Assembly (NCBI GenBank): GCA_021738605.1
Contig: JAIPBY010000084.1
Coordinates: 1 to 9,934 of the forward strand
DNA from: Chitinophagaceae bacterium
Lineage (GTDB): Bacteria > Bacteroidota > Bacteroidia > Chitinophagales > Chitinophagaceae
DNA length: 9,934 nt
Direction of reading: 5' to 3'
In this document: one piece after another, positions 1 through 6,405 of the stretch
Numbering within the stretch: the first letter of the stretch is position 1
Layout of the letters: every line of letters begins with the position of its first letter
Position numbers and translations under genes: made by a program
Notes under the pieces: generated by a model
What the model saw: only the letters and a program-made list of their open reading frames with translations
Told to the model about the DNA's origin: nothing
The model's database searches: none

Positions 1-138
1 GCCTGTTTGTTGCACCAGATTGCCATGAAGGTGAAGCGCAAGATTTATTGGGATCCGAAGACTGAAAAATTCAAGAAAGAAGACAAAGAAGCAACAGCGA
101 TGTTGTCTCGCCCGAGAAGGAAGAAATATGATTTTTAG
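1..138 (+). CDS. Gfo/Idh/MocA-family oxidoreductase, C-terminal end only
   Basis: The reading frame is open from base 1 to a TAG at 136-138 and gives 45 residues; the rest lies left of the window. Seen: the segment reads HQIAMKVKRKIYWDP, then a charged stretch, then AMLSRPRRKKYDF. This order (a helix with R/K-K-I/L-x-WDP, then a short linker, then LSRPxRxxY at the extreme C-terminus) is characteristic of the Bacteroidota and Planctomycetota Gfo/Idh/MocA NAD(P)-dependent dehydrogenases. Those enzymes act on sugars or sugar derivatives and are often exported by Tat. The N-terminal Rossmann fold and the catalytic residues are outside the window, so substrate and export cannot be judged. The Fic gene converges on it with a gap of only 14 bases and no obvious terminator hairpin between them. 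Confidence 0.7.
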   Translation, partial: ACLLHQIAMKVKRKIYWDPKTEKFKKEDKEATAMLSRPRRKKYDF

Positions 139-152
139 GCTCCCTTGCAATC

Positions 153-1106
153 CTACTTAAACATGTAAACCGTCTGGTTCAAGGATCCTGTTTTCGTTAG
201 AAGTCCCTTTTCTACCCCTTTTTGTAAATCCCTGCTTGCTGTTGCACTCGATATGTTTTTAAAACTGTTCATGTAATCCTTCCTGGTGAAGGATTTGGTT
301 CCGAGGCTTCTGAAAAATTCAATTCTATCGAATGATGACAATGTCCTGTTGTTGACATTCAACAGGTCTTTTAATGCACCATTGATAATGCTTAACATGT
401 ATTCAATGAAGGCAGTTGATTTTCCTGAATGGTCGGAGATGGCCAATGCGCGGTAATATTGTTCCTGGTCTTTAGCGATAAGGGTTTCAAAGGGCAGGAA
501 TTCAAAAACAGGGTATTGCTGCAGCAATATCAAGGTTTGCCATAACCTGCCCATTCTTCCATTTCCATCGATAAACGGATGTATGAATTCCATTTCATAA
601 TGGAAGACGCAACTTTTGATCAAAGCAATGTCTTTGTCTTTTTGCAGGTAGTCAAACAAGTCAGTCATTAAATGAAGAACATTTTCTGCAGGGGGTGCTA
701 CGTGGGCAAGATTATCTCCTTTTATGATTCCAACACCTTTATTGCGGTACTTGCCTGGGCTGTCGACCAATCCATTCATTAAAACCTTGTGTGCTTTTAA
801 AAATGATTCCTGGTTTTTGGGTGCATAATGAGCAAGGTTGTTGTATACTTTTATTGCATTCAATACCTCCTTTACATCTTTTTCCGGCCCAATGACCTTT
901 TTATTGTCTACTATGGCCGTGATCTGTTCAACAGTCAAGGTATTTCCTTCAATGTTCAGGGATGAATGAATTGTCTTGATCCTGTTCTGCTTTCTCAGCT
1001 GAGGGGATTGTTTTTGGAGAAAATAGGCCTTGACTTCTCCCAGCTTGGTTGAAATTTCGCTTATCAAGTGAAGAATATCAGCATTGATATCGTATGGAGG
1101 CTTCAT
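153..1106 (-). CDS. Fic-family protein (AMPylase) with N-terminal inhibitory motif and C-terminal winged helix
   Basis: Fic proteins usually transfer AMP from ATP to Ser/Thr/Tyr of target proteins. Seen: the catalytic motif HPFIDGNGRMGR at about residues 176-187 (counted from the ATG), with catalytic His and the anion-binding GNGR loop. Upstream is SLNIEG at about 49-54, which fits the (S/T)xxxE(G/N) inhibitory helix. Its N-terminal position makes this a class II Fic, held inactive by the Glu finger in its own chain. The flap precedes the motif (GKYRNKGVGI). The last 45 or so residues look like a winged-helix DNA-binding domain. The start is taken as the ATG at 1106; an upstream in-frame TTG at 1130 would add eight residues, but family members commonly begin near MKPPY. 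No Shine-Dalgarno is visible. It diverges from katG, and no separate antitoxin gene is adjacent, as expected for self-inhibited class II enzymes. Target unknown. Confidence 0.88.
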   Translation of the reverse strand: MKPPYDINADILHLISEISTKLGEVKAYFLQKQSPQLRKQNRIKTIHSSLNIEGNTLTVEQITAIVDNKKVIGPEKDVKEVLNAIKVYNNLAHYAPKNQESFLKAHKVLMNGLVDSPGKYRNKGVGIIKGDNLAHVAPPAENVLHLMTDLFDYLQKDKDIALIKSCVFHYEMEFIHPFIDGNGRMGRLWQTLILLQQYPVFEFLPFETLIAKDQEQYYRALAISDHSGKSTAFIEYMLSIINGALKDLLNVNNRTLSSFDRIEFFRSLGTKSFTRKDYMNSFKNISSATASRDLQKGVEKGLLTKTGSLNQTVYMFK

Positions 1107-1116
1107 GATAGTATCA

Positions 1117-1131
1117 TTTGATATTATCAAA
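1117..1131. promoter_or_regulatory. 15-base inverted repeat upstream of the Fic start (possible operator)
   Basis: The sequence TTTGATATTATCAAA is a perfect inverted repeat with 7-base arms around one central T. It ends about 10 bases before the preferred ATG of the Fic gene and lies in the divergent Fic/katG control region. Many class II Fic proteins carry a winged helix, so autoregulation at such a site is conceivable. That is inference: in AT-rich sequence a repeat of this size can arise by chance. Confidence 0.3.
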
Positions 1132-1268
1132 GTTATATGCTTTTGGTGTCTGAGTCAACCCAAGATTTTTCATTTTTTTGTAAAAATTCTGAACTTTTCC
1201 GCTTTTAAAAAGTTACCATCTGCGATATGTTGTAATTTTATCAATAATCGTTTATAAATCAATTAAAT

Positions 1269-3482
1269 ATGGAAAATAACACAGCACAACCCACAGGAAA
1301 GTGTCCGTTTTCTGGTGCAACCCTTCAGCAAAGCGCTGGTGGCGGCACACGAAACCAGGATTGGTGGCCCAATCAGTTGCGATTGAACATCCTTCGCCAG
1401 CATTCTACGCTTTCAAATCCCATGGGGGAGTCGTTTGATTACGCAAAAGCGTTCGAATCAATCGATCTGCCTACCCTGAAAAAAGACATCATTGATGTAC
1501 TGACCACCTCACAAGACTGGTGGCCTGCAGATTATGGCCATTATGGTCCTTTTATCATCAGGATGACATGGCATAGTGCAGGTACTTACCGTACTACTGA
1601 TGGTCGTGGCGGCGGCGGCAGGGGTATGCAGCGTTTTGCTCCCCTCAACAGCTGGCCCGACAATACCAACCTCGACAAGGCGCGTTTGTTGCTTTGGCCA
1701 GTAAAAAAGAAATACGGACAGAAGCTTTCCTGGGCTGACCTCATGATTCTTGCGGGCAACTGTGCAATGGAGTCGATGGGCTTCAAGACTTTTGGTTTTT
1801 CTGGTGGTCGTGCAGATGTTTGGGAGCCTGATGAGGATGTATATTGGGGCCCTGAAAAGGAGTGGCTTGGCGACACGCGCTACACCGGTGACCGCGATCT
1901 TGAAAATCCTTTGGCTGCCGTGCAGATGGGATTGATCTACGTGAACCCGGAAGGGCCTAACGGGAATCCTGATCCGATTGCATCAGCCCGTGATATCCGT
2001 GAAACTTTTGCGCGCATGGCGATGAACGATGAGGAAACTGTTGCACTGATTGCAGGTGGCCATACTTTCGGCAAAACCCATGGTGCTGCTGATCCAAGTA
2101 AGTATGTAGGTAAAGAACCCGCAGGCGCAAGCATTGAAGAGCAGGGTCTTGGCTGGAAGAATACATTTGGCAGCGGCAATGGTGTAAATACCATCACCAG
2201 CGGACTCGAAGGTGCCTGGACCACCACGCCAACACAGTGGAGCAACAATTATTTTGAGAACCTTTTTGGATATGAGTGGGAATTGGCCAAGAGCCCTGCA
2301 GGTGCCCACCAATGGAAGCCTAAGGCTGGTGCCGGTGCTGACACCGTTCCGGATGCCCACGATCCTGCAAAGCGTCATGCCCCCACCATGTTGACAACAG
2401 ATATCGCATTGAGGGTAGATCCTGCATACGAAAAGGTTTCAAGGAATTTTTATGAGAACCCTGATCAGTTTGCAGATGCTTTTGCACGCGCCTGGTTCAA
2501 GCTGACCCACCGCGACATGGGTCCACGTTCACGATATGTTGGATCTGAGGTTCCTGCAGAGGTATTGATCTGGCAAGATCCAGTTCCTGCTGTTGCACAT
2601 GCCTTGATAAACGATCAGGATGCAGCTGATTTGAAAGCCAAAGTACTGGCTTCAGGTCTGACTGTTTCAGAACTGGTTTCCACTGCCTGGGCATCAGCAT
2701 CCACTTTCCGTGGTTCTGACAAACGCGGAGGAGCCAATGGCGCCCGTGTTCGTTTGGCTCCACAGAAATACTGGGAAGTCAACAACCCATCCCAGCTTTC
2801 AAAAGTATTGGATGTGCTTGAGTCTATCCAGTCTGCCTTCAATGCGGCAAACACAGGCGGAAAGCAGGTTTCCATTGCAGACCTGATTGTGCTTGCAGGA
2901 AATGCAGGCGTTGAGCAGGCTGCAAAAAATGCAGGCCATGACATCAGTGTTCCATTTACTGCTGGTCGTACGGATGCTTCCCAAGACCAAACTGATGTTG
3001 AATCATTTGCAGTGCTAGAACCAGCTGCTGATGGATTCCGCAATTATAAAAAATCACGCTACAAATCTGCAGCAGAAGAAATGTTGATTGACAAGGCACA
3101 TCTGATGACGCTCACTGCACCAGAACTGACTGTTTTGGTTGGAGGGATGCGTGTATTGGATACCAATTTCGATCATTCACAGCATGGCGTTTTCACCAAG
3201 CGTCCCGGACAGCTTACCAATGATTTTTTCACGAGCCTGATTGATTTCAGCACCACCTGGAAAGCTTCATCCGCATCAAGCGAAGCATTCGAAGGACGCG
3301 ACCGTTTAACAGGAGAATTGAAGTGGACGGCTACCCGTGCTGACCTGATCTTTGGTTCAAATTCAGAACTCCGCGCTTTGGCTGAACTATATGCATGCGA
3401 AGATGCTGAGCAGAAATTTGTGCATGATTTCGTTGCTGCATGGTCCAAGGTCATGAACCTTGATCGTTTTGATCTGGCATAA
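1269..3482 (+). CDS. katG: catalase-peroxidase KatG
   Basis: Bifunctional haem enzyme that destroys hydrogen peroxide by catalase and peroxidase activity. The protein is 737 residues, the normal two-domain family length. Seen in the N-terminal domain: distal Arg98, Trp101 and His102 (IRMTWHSAG), Tyr224 (LIYVNPEGP) and Met250, which with Trp101 form the Met-Tyr-Trp adduct needed for catalase activity. Proximal haem ligand His265 is in GGHTFGKTHG, with partners Trp317 and Asp378, and the mobile Arg415 is in HRDMGPR. The C-terminal half is the usual degenerate, haem-free copy. No signal peptide, so cytoplasmic. The ATG gives the typical MENNTAQPTGKCPFSG start. A weak TAnnTTTG-like box (TAATTTTA, 1233-1240) lies 28 bases before the ATG, and no peroxide-regulator site was recognised. 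It is monocistronic, ending at a strong terminator. Base composition is richer in G+C than its right-hand neighbours. Confidence 0.98.
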   Translation: MENNTAQPTGKCPFSGATLQQSAGGGTRNQDWWPNQLRLNILRQHSTLSNPMGESFDYAKAFESIDLPTLKKDIIDVLTTSQDWWPADYGHYGPFIIRMTWHSAGTYRTTDGRGGGGRGMQRFAPLNSWPDNTNLDKARLLLWPVKKKYGQKLSWADLMILAGNCAMESMGFKTFGFSGGRADVWEPDEDVYWGPEKEWLGDTRYTGDRDLENPLAAVQMGLIYVNPEGPNGNPDPIASARDIRETFARMAMNDEETVALIAGGHTFGKTHGAADPSKYVGKEPAGASIEEQGLGWKNTFGSGNGVNTITSGLEGAWTTTPTQWSNNYFENLFGYEWELAKSPAGAHQWKPKAGAGADTVPDAHDPAKRHAPTMLTTDIALRVDPAYEKVSRNFYENPDQFADAFARAWFKLTHRDMGPRSRYVGSEVPAEVLIWQDPVPAVAHALINDQDAADLKAKVLASGLTVSELVSTAWASASTFRGSDKRGGANGARVRLAPQKYWEVNNPSQLSKVLDVLESIQSAFNAANTGGKQVSIADLIVLAGNAGVEQAAKNAGHDISVPFTAGRTDASQDQTDVESFAVLEPAADGFRNYKKSRYKSAAEEMLIDKAHLMTLTAPELTVLVGGMRVLDTNFDHSQHGVFTKRPGQLTNDFFTSLIDFSTTWKASSASSEAFEGRDRLTGELKWTATRADLIFGSNSELRALAELYACEDAEQKFVHDFVAAWSKVMNLDRFDLA

Positions 3483-3822
3483 AAAATAAACGCAATTGAT
3501 ACACAAAGGTGGTTCGGAAACGGGCCACCTTTTTTTGTTTAATGATTTTCAACAATATCCTTGTTTCAAGAGCATCAAAAACTTTTAATATGGTGCTGAT
3601 CCGTGTGTCTTTAAAATTGTTTTCTATTTTACTGATCTGCGCTTTTTGAACACCAACAAGTTGTCCGAGTTGTTCTTGTGTGAGATTTTTTTTGATGCGT
3701 GTTTGACGAATTTTTTCTCCCAGCAAATCCAGCCTAAGTTCATTTTCATAAACATTGCGTTTCGGCGTTCCTTTTGCACCAATGAACTTGTCTTTTACAT
3801 GCTCAAGGCTGTATGTTTTCAT
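3451..3822 (-). CDS. XRE-family HTH regulator, HigA-type antitoxin-like, with an atypical C-terminal tail
   Basis: A 123-residue frame starting at an ATG. The N-terminus (MKTYSLEHVKDKFIGAKGTP) is the stereotyped lead-in of Bacteroidota HigA-like antitoxins. A helix-turn-helix of the HTH_3/Cro-CI type follows at about residues 36-90, with LTQEQLGQLVGVQKAQISKIEN as two stretches around the recognition helix. Family members normally stop shortly after the last helix, near the ILLKII segment at about residue 90. Here roughly 30 more residues (QKKVARFRTTF and on) are read from the antisense of the katG terminator and the last 32 bases of katG. This suggests the original stop was lost, perhaps by a small indel. 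HigB-type toxins usually sit just upstream of HigA, but the 260 bases upstream (3823-4088) encode no RelE/HigB-like protein. It may therefore be an orphan antitoxin, a relic, or a simple regulator. Confidence 0.75.
   Translation of the reverse strand: MKTYSLEHVKDKFIGAKGTPKRNVYENELRLDLLGEKIRQTRIKKNLTQEQLGQLVGVQKAQISKIENNFKDTRISTILKVFDALETRILLKIIKQKKVARFRTTFVYQLRLFFMPDQNDQGS
3505..3536 (+). terminator. intrinsic terminator of katG
   Basis: AAAGGTGG at 3505-3512 pairs perfectly with CCACCTTT at 3525-3532. The inner TTC/GGG can extend the stem through two G-U pairs and one C-G pair, leaving a GGAAAC loop. The stem runs into seven consecutive T at 3530-3536. It starts 22 bases after the katG stop codon. 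The minus-strand HTH reading frame passes straight through the hairpin. Confidence 0.88.
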
Positions 3823-4088
3823 CTTGGCTTGTTTGGGGTGTTAAAAATCACATCAAGAAATATAGAGGAAGTGGTACATTTTATTTTGACCGTAAGTCCT
3901 CATCGTTTTACCACCGTGGAGTGTTGCTCTCGGTTGGTACCCTTGTGGGTTCTTGATGATGGGGCAAACTTATAGAGAATTTAATTACACTTAATATAGA
4001 ACGATCGCTTTAACAAAAATTTTATTGGAGAAGTTTACAATGATTGAGATATTCCTATATTTATAGACAACATTCTACCGCTACTGCC
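3823..4088. other. intergenic region with a structured stem, no recognised gene
   Basis: This 266-base gap separates the HTH gene from the gasdermin-like gene, which diverge. I see no toxin gene or tRNA. The main structure is TACCACCG (3909-3916) pairing with CGGTTGGTA (3931-3939) with one bulged T, beside a small ACCC/GGGT hairpin at 3939-3950. The last 100 bases are AT-rich and would hold the promoter of the gasdermin-like gene, but no clear promoter boxes stand out. Confidence 0.4.
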
Positions 4089-4796
4089 ATGCCAACCACC
4101 TCACTACAGCAACACCTCCGCGAAGCAGGCTATGATCTTATTGATGGCCCGATTCGAAACCACAAACCTCTGCAGCTATGGATGAAAGAGGGTTTCAACC
4201 AGCCGGAGCTCTATTACGCCGATATCTTGCATGCATTCAGCAGTAGTAAAAAGTTAAGCATCACAAAAGATCCAGGGCTCGACATCAAGGATACAGACAA
4301 GAACGAATATGCCTTCCAGATTGGGATCACTATGGTGCAGGAATGGATGCAATCCATCGGAATGCCTCCCATCGATTTCAGCGGCGCCATCAGCGGTGGT
4401 AAAAAAGTAACCATCTCTTACAGGAAGGCTATTACTGAACTGGTACCCATCGGCGACCTGACCGACTTTCTCAGCGATGCCGATTTCCTTCATCCCAACC
4501 CGGTGCTCCTGCGCAATGCCAACCGCAACAATCTGCTTGTGATCACGGGCGTGGTAACAGCTGAACAACTGGTCGCCGACATGGAAACGGACAGTAAAAT
4601 CAACAGCAAGATCATCAATGGCCTAAAGAAGTCTGCTAACAACAAGATTGAGTTTTCTTCTACCAAAAACAATACACTCAGAATGGTTGCCGGCACCGGT
4701 AGATTTCCTGTAGCCGTAAAAGCCAACCGCATTGATTTTGACAAGGGCAGGTTCAATGGATTGCAGTTGGTAACTGATGGAAGGGATTTGTTTTAA
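4089..4796 (+). CDS. bacterial gasdermin-like protein (candidate pore-forming cell-death effector)
   Basis: A 235-residue soluble-looking protein. I place the start at the ATG at 4089; an in-frame TTG at 4044 would add 15 residues. No signal peptide or long hydrophobic helix. The motif order resembles bacterial gasdermins. It opens with a short helix and L-x-x-x-GY-x-L (residues 10-17), then KPLQLW near 26-31. An amphipathic helix follows (QIGITMVQEWMQSIG, 77-91), then beta-rich KKVTISYRKA (105-114), GDLTDFLSDADFLHPNP (122-138), LLVITGVV (149-156), and finally RFPVAVKANRIDF (205-217) before a short tail. Length fits bacterial gasdermins, which have a pore-forming domain and a roughly 20-residue C-terminal inhibitory peptide. 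Known family members are freed by a linked caspase-like, CHAT or trypsin-like protease and permeabilise the inner membrane in anti-phage defence. No protease is adjacent, and the N-terminal palmitoylated Cys of characterised examples is absent. The assignment is from remembered motif pattern, so a different uncharacterised beta-rich family is possible. Confidence 0.5.
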   Translation: MPTTSLQQHLREAGYDLIDGPIRNHKPLQLWMKEGFNQPELYYADILHAFSSSKKLSITKDPGLDIKDTDKNEYAFQIGITMVQEWMQSIGMPPIDFSGAISGGKKVTISYRKAITELVPIGDLTDFLSDADFLHPNPVLLRNANRNNLLVITGVVTAEQLVADMETDSKINSKIINGLKKSANNKIEFSSTKNNTLRMVAGTGRFPVAVKANRIDFDKGRFNGLQLVTDGRDLF

Positions 4797-4883
4797 CCAG
4801 CAGTTGTGAGCCTTTTGTCTGTCAGAAAAAGATAATTTCTTGTACGTTGTTTTAGCGTAACTTCATAAGAGTAAATACTTTGA

Positions 4884-5813
4884 ATGACAAAAGCCACTGG
4901 TTTTGAATATATTTACCAAAAGCTCCTTTCTGCTAAAACCAAGCATTGGGGAGAGCAAGTTATTTTGGTAATTGCCATTGCCAGTTTCTTGATTCATTTG
5001 GCCATTATTTACCTGGTTGATTTCGGGATTATTCCAATTGAAGTTACATCTGACTTGCTCAAAAATCCTATTGCAGCGATATACACCCCATTTTCCTTTA
5101 TCCTTGTGTATGAAGTTTATTTGTTGATTCATTATCTACCCAAATCGATTACTACATATATCAGCAAGCAATATGAAATCATCACATTGATCATCATCAG
5201 GAGATTGTTCAAAGATCTTTCCTCTTTAACGCTTACATCAGATTGGTTTACAATTAAATATGATTTACAATTTACTTACGATCTTTTAGCCTCTGTTTTG
5301 CTGTTCTTTCTTATTTATCTCTTTTACAAACAGAGTAAAAAACGCTACAGGGTTATTGATAACACAGCGAATGAAAGGGAAGGGATTGCAAGGTTTATAA
5401 AAATTAAAAAATATATTGCTACCGCCCTGGTGCCTGTACTCATCATAGTTGCTGTGTATTCTTTTTTTAATTGGAGCATGAGCACCATTTATCCGCAAAC
5501 AAATGCAAGGGTGTCCTTTAGTAATATCAACAATATTTTCTTTGAGCAGTTTTTCACGATTTTAATCATTGCTGACGTTGTACTGTTGTTGTTTTCTTTT
5601 TTCCATACGGATGAATTTCATAAGGTTATCAGAAATTCGGGCTTCATCATCTCCACTATTTTGATCAGGCTATCATTCTCTGTAAGCGGCCTTCTCAACA
5701 CACTACTCATTGTATCTGCTACCATATTTGGTCTTTTGATACTGATTATTCATAATAAGTTTGAAAAAGAAAAAGCTGCTGAGATGGCTGATTCCAGTTC
5801 TAATAAAGTGTAG
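4884..5813 (+). CDS. polytopic inner-membrane protein of unknown function
   Basis: A 309-residue hydrophobic protein that I do not recognise. Likely membrane segments are at about residues 25-47, 62-84, 131-148, 178-196, 221-240, and one or two between 252 and 290. A long amphipathic segment lies between the second and third (SKQYEIITLIIIRRLFKDL, about 94-112), with a basic loop at 149-176 (KQSKKRYR then KIKK). The C-terminus is a short charged tail. No enzyme motif, ATP-binding motif or obvious channel filter is visible. The start is the ATG at 4884, 87 bases after the gasdermin-like gene on the same strand. Cotranscription is possible but not shown, since no terminator is obvious in the gap. 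The sequence is very AT-rich. Assignment as a membrane protein is firm; any role, including a partner role for the gasdermin-like gene, is speculation. Confidence 0.8.
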   Translation: MTKATGFEYIYQKLLSAKTKHWGEQVILVIAIASFLIHLAIIYLVDFGIIPIEVTSDLLKNPIAAIYTPFSFILVYEVYLLIHYLPKSITTYISKQYEIITLIIIRRLFKDLSSLTLTSDWFTIKYDLQFTYDLLASVLLFFLIYLFYKQSKKRYRVIDNTANEREGIARFIKIKKYIATALVPVLIIVAVYSFFNWSMSTIYPQTNARVSFSNINNIFFEQFFTILIIADVVLLLFSFFHTDEFHKVIRNSGFIISTILIRLSFSVSGLLNTLLIVSATIFGLLILIIHNKFEKEKAAEMADSSSNKV

Positions 5814-5942
5814 TGAAACAGTTTAAATGGCTGTTATTTGATGAATTTTTATCTAATTTTTATGTGGGTAGTTCTCTTTATTTAATAATATTGGATTGTA
5901 GAGTTAAAGCCCTATCTTCATTATTCGATTAATTTATTTAAC

Positions 5943-6128
5943 ATGTTCAAAAAATTTACTACAACAGACAAGCTATTGTTTATTTCTGCATTGGCCTCAT
6001 TGGTATTTTCTGAGGTACTTTTCTTCCAAGGCGAAAAACAAGAAGCTATTTTCCTTGGATTGTGGGTTCCTTCCATCTTGGCGTTTGGAATTTATCTGAA
6101 ACTTATAAACAATACCAAAAATGATTGA
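5943..6128 (+). CDS. small two-helix membrane protein, unknown function
   Basis: A 61-residue protein. Two hydrophobic segments at about residues 11-28 (LLFISALASLVFSEVLFF) and 36-54 (IFLGLWVPSILAFGIYLKL) are joined by a short charged loop (QGEKQEA), forming a helical hairpin. The N-terminus is basic (MFKKF), which places it inside by the positive-inside rule. I do not recognise a named family. Real coding is supported by the well-formed hydrophobic/charged pattern and by a second small frame that begins inside its last codons, a typical coupled arrangement. It follows the polytopic gene by 129 bases of AT-rich sequence. Confidence 0.62.
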   Translation: MFKKFTTTDKLLFISALASLVFSEVLFFQGEKQEAIFLGLWVPSILAFGIYLKLINNTKND

Positions 6129-6216
6129 TTTCATCCCATATTTTGCTGGCCTGATTACACTTCTGTTTAGCGTAGGTTTTTATTTTGCCATAAAAGAGCC
6201 AAATAAAGAAAAATAA
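6121..6216 (+). CDS. 31-residue single-helix membrane peptide overlapping the preceding gene
   Basis: The ATG at 6121 lies inside the final codons of the 61-residue gene (8-base overlap, plus-one frame). The frame reads MIDFIPYFAGLITLLFSVGF, then YFAIKEPNKEK and a TAA. It is one clean transmembrane helix with an acidic N-terminus and a lysine-rich C-terminus. The overlap indicates translational coupling, and the pair looks like two small subunits or accessory peptides of a membrane complex. It is short enough to be missed by gene callers. No function can be assigned from sequence alone. Confidence 0.5.
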   Translation: MIDFIPYFAGLITLLFSVGFYFAIKEPNKEK

Positions 6217-6251
6217 TCTATCCCTGTCTAAAATTTTCATCAGTTTGGGAC

Positions 6252-6276
6252 ACCATACAACCAGCTGTTGTATGGT
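6252..6276. repeat. perfect 10-base inverted repeat with 5-base loop
   Basis: ACCATACAAC (6252-6261) and GTTGTATGGT (6267-6276) are exact reverse complements around the loop CAGCT. It lies 36 bases after the small membrane-peptide gene. No T-run follows on either strand, so a standard intrinsic terminator is unlikely. It could be a transcript-end stabiliser or a protein-binding site. Confidence 0.5.
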
Positions 6277-6299
6277 ATAGTACCTCAGTTTCAGTTGCG

Positions 6300-6345
6300 A
6301 GTCCTTTCGCCATATTTTTTATTAAAGGACTATTGTAGACTACAA
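6300..6345. repeat. two further inverted repeats adjacent to each other
   Basis: AGTCCTTT (6300-6307) pairs exactly with AAAGGACT (6324-6331) around a 16-base AT-rich loop. Immediately after it, TTGTAG (6333-6338) and CTACAA (6340-6345) form a 13-base inverted repeat around a single A. With the 6252-6276 repeat they make three dyads within 94 bases in a gap with no complete gene. Confidence 0.4.
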
Positions 6346-6405
6346 ATTTCTATGCTGGATTATTTTGCACAAAATCAAGGTAGGGTTATGTTGTATCCAA
6401 ATTGA

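Noticed and set aside
1586..3454. Several open frames of 60-142 codons inside katG on both strands
   Set aside because: They are shadows of a strongly coding gene: no recognisable protein character, and katG is intact with all catalytic residues.
3646..3975. Plus-strand frame of 109 codons overlapping the HTH gene and the gap
   Set aside because: Most of it is antisense to the HTH gene and its translation has no family-like features.
3823..4088. Possible HigB/RelE toxin upstream of the HigA-like gene
   Set aside because: All minus-strand frames are broken by stops and none shows toxin-like residues; no partner can be supported here.
5817..5835. AACAG/CTGTT hairpin after the polytopic gene as a terminator
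   Set aside because: Only five base pairs with a nine-base loop and no immediate T-run; too weak to call.
6218..6313. Minus-strand frame of 31 codons (ATG at 6313) across the inverted repeat
   Set aside because: No recognisable protein pattern or start context; part of its sequence is explained by the inverted repeat.
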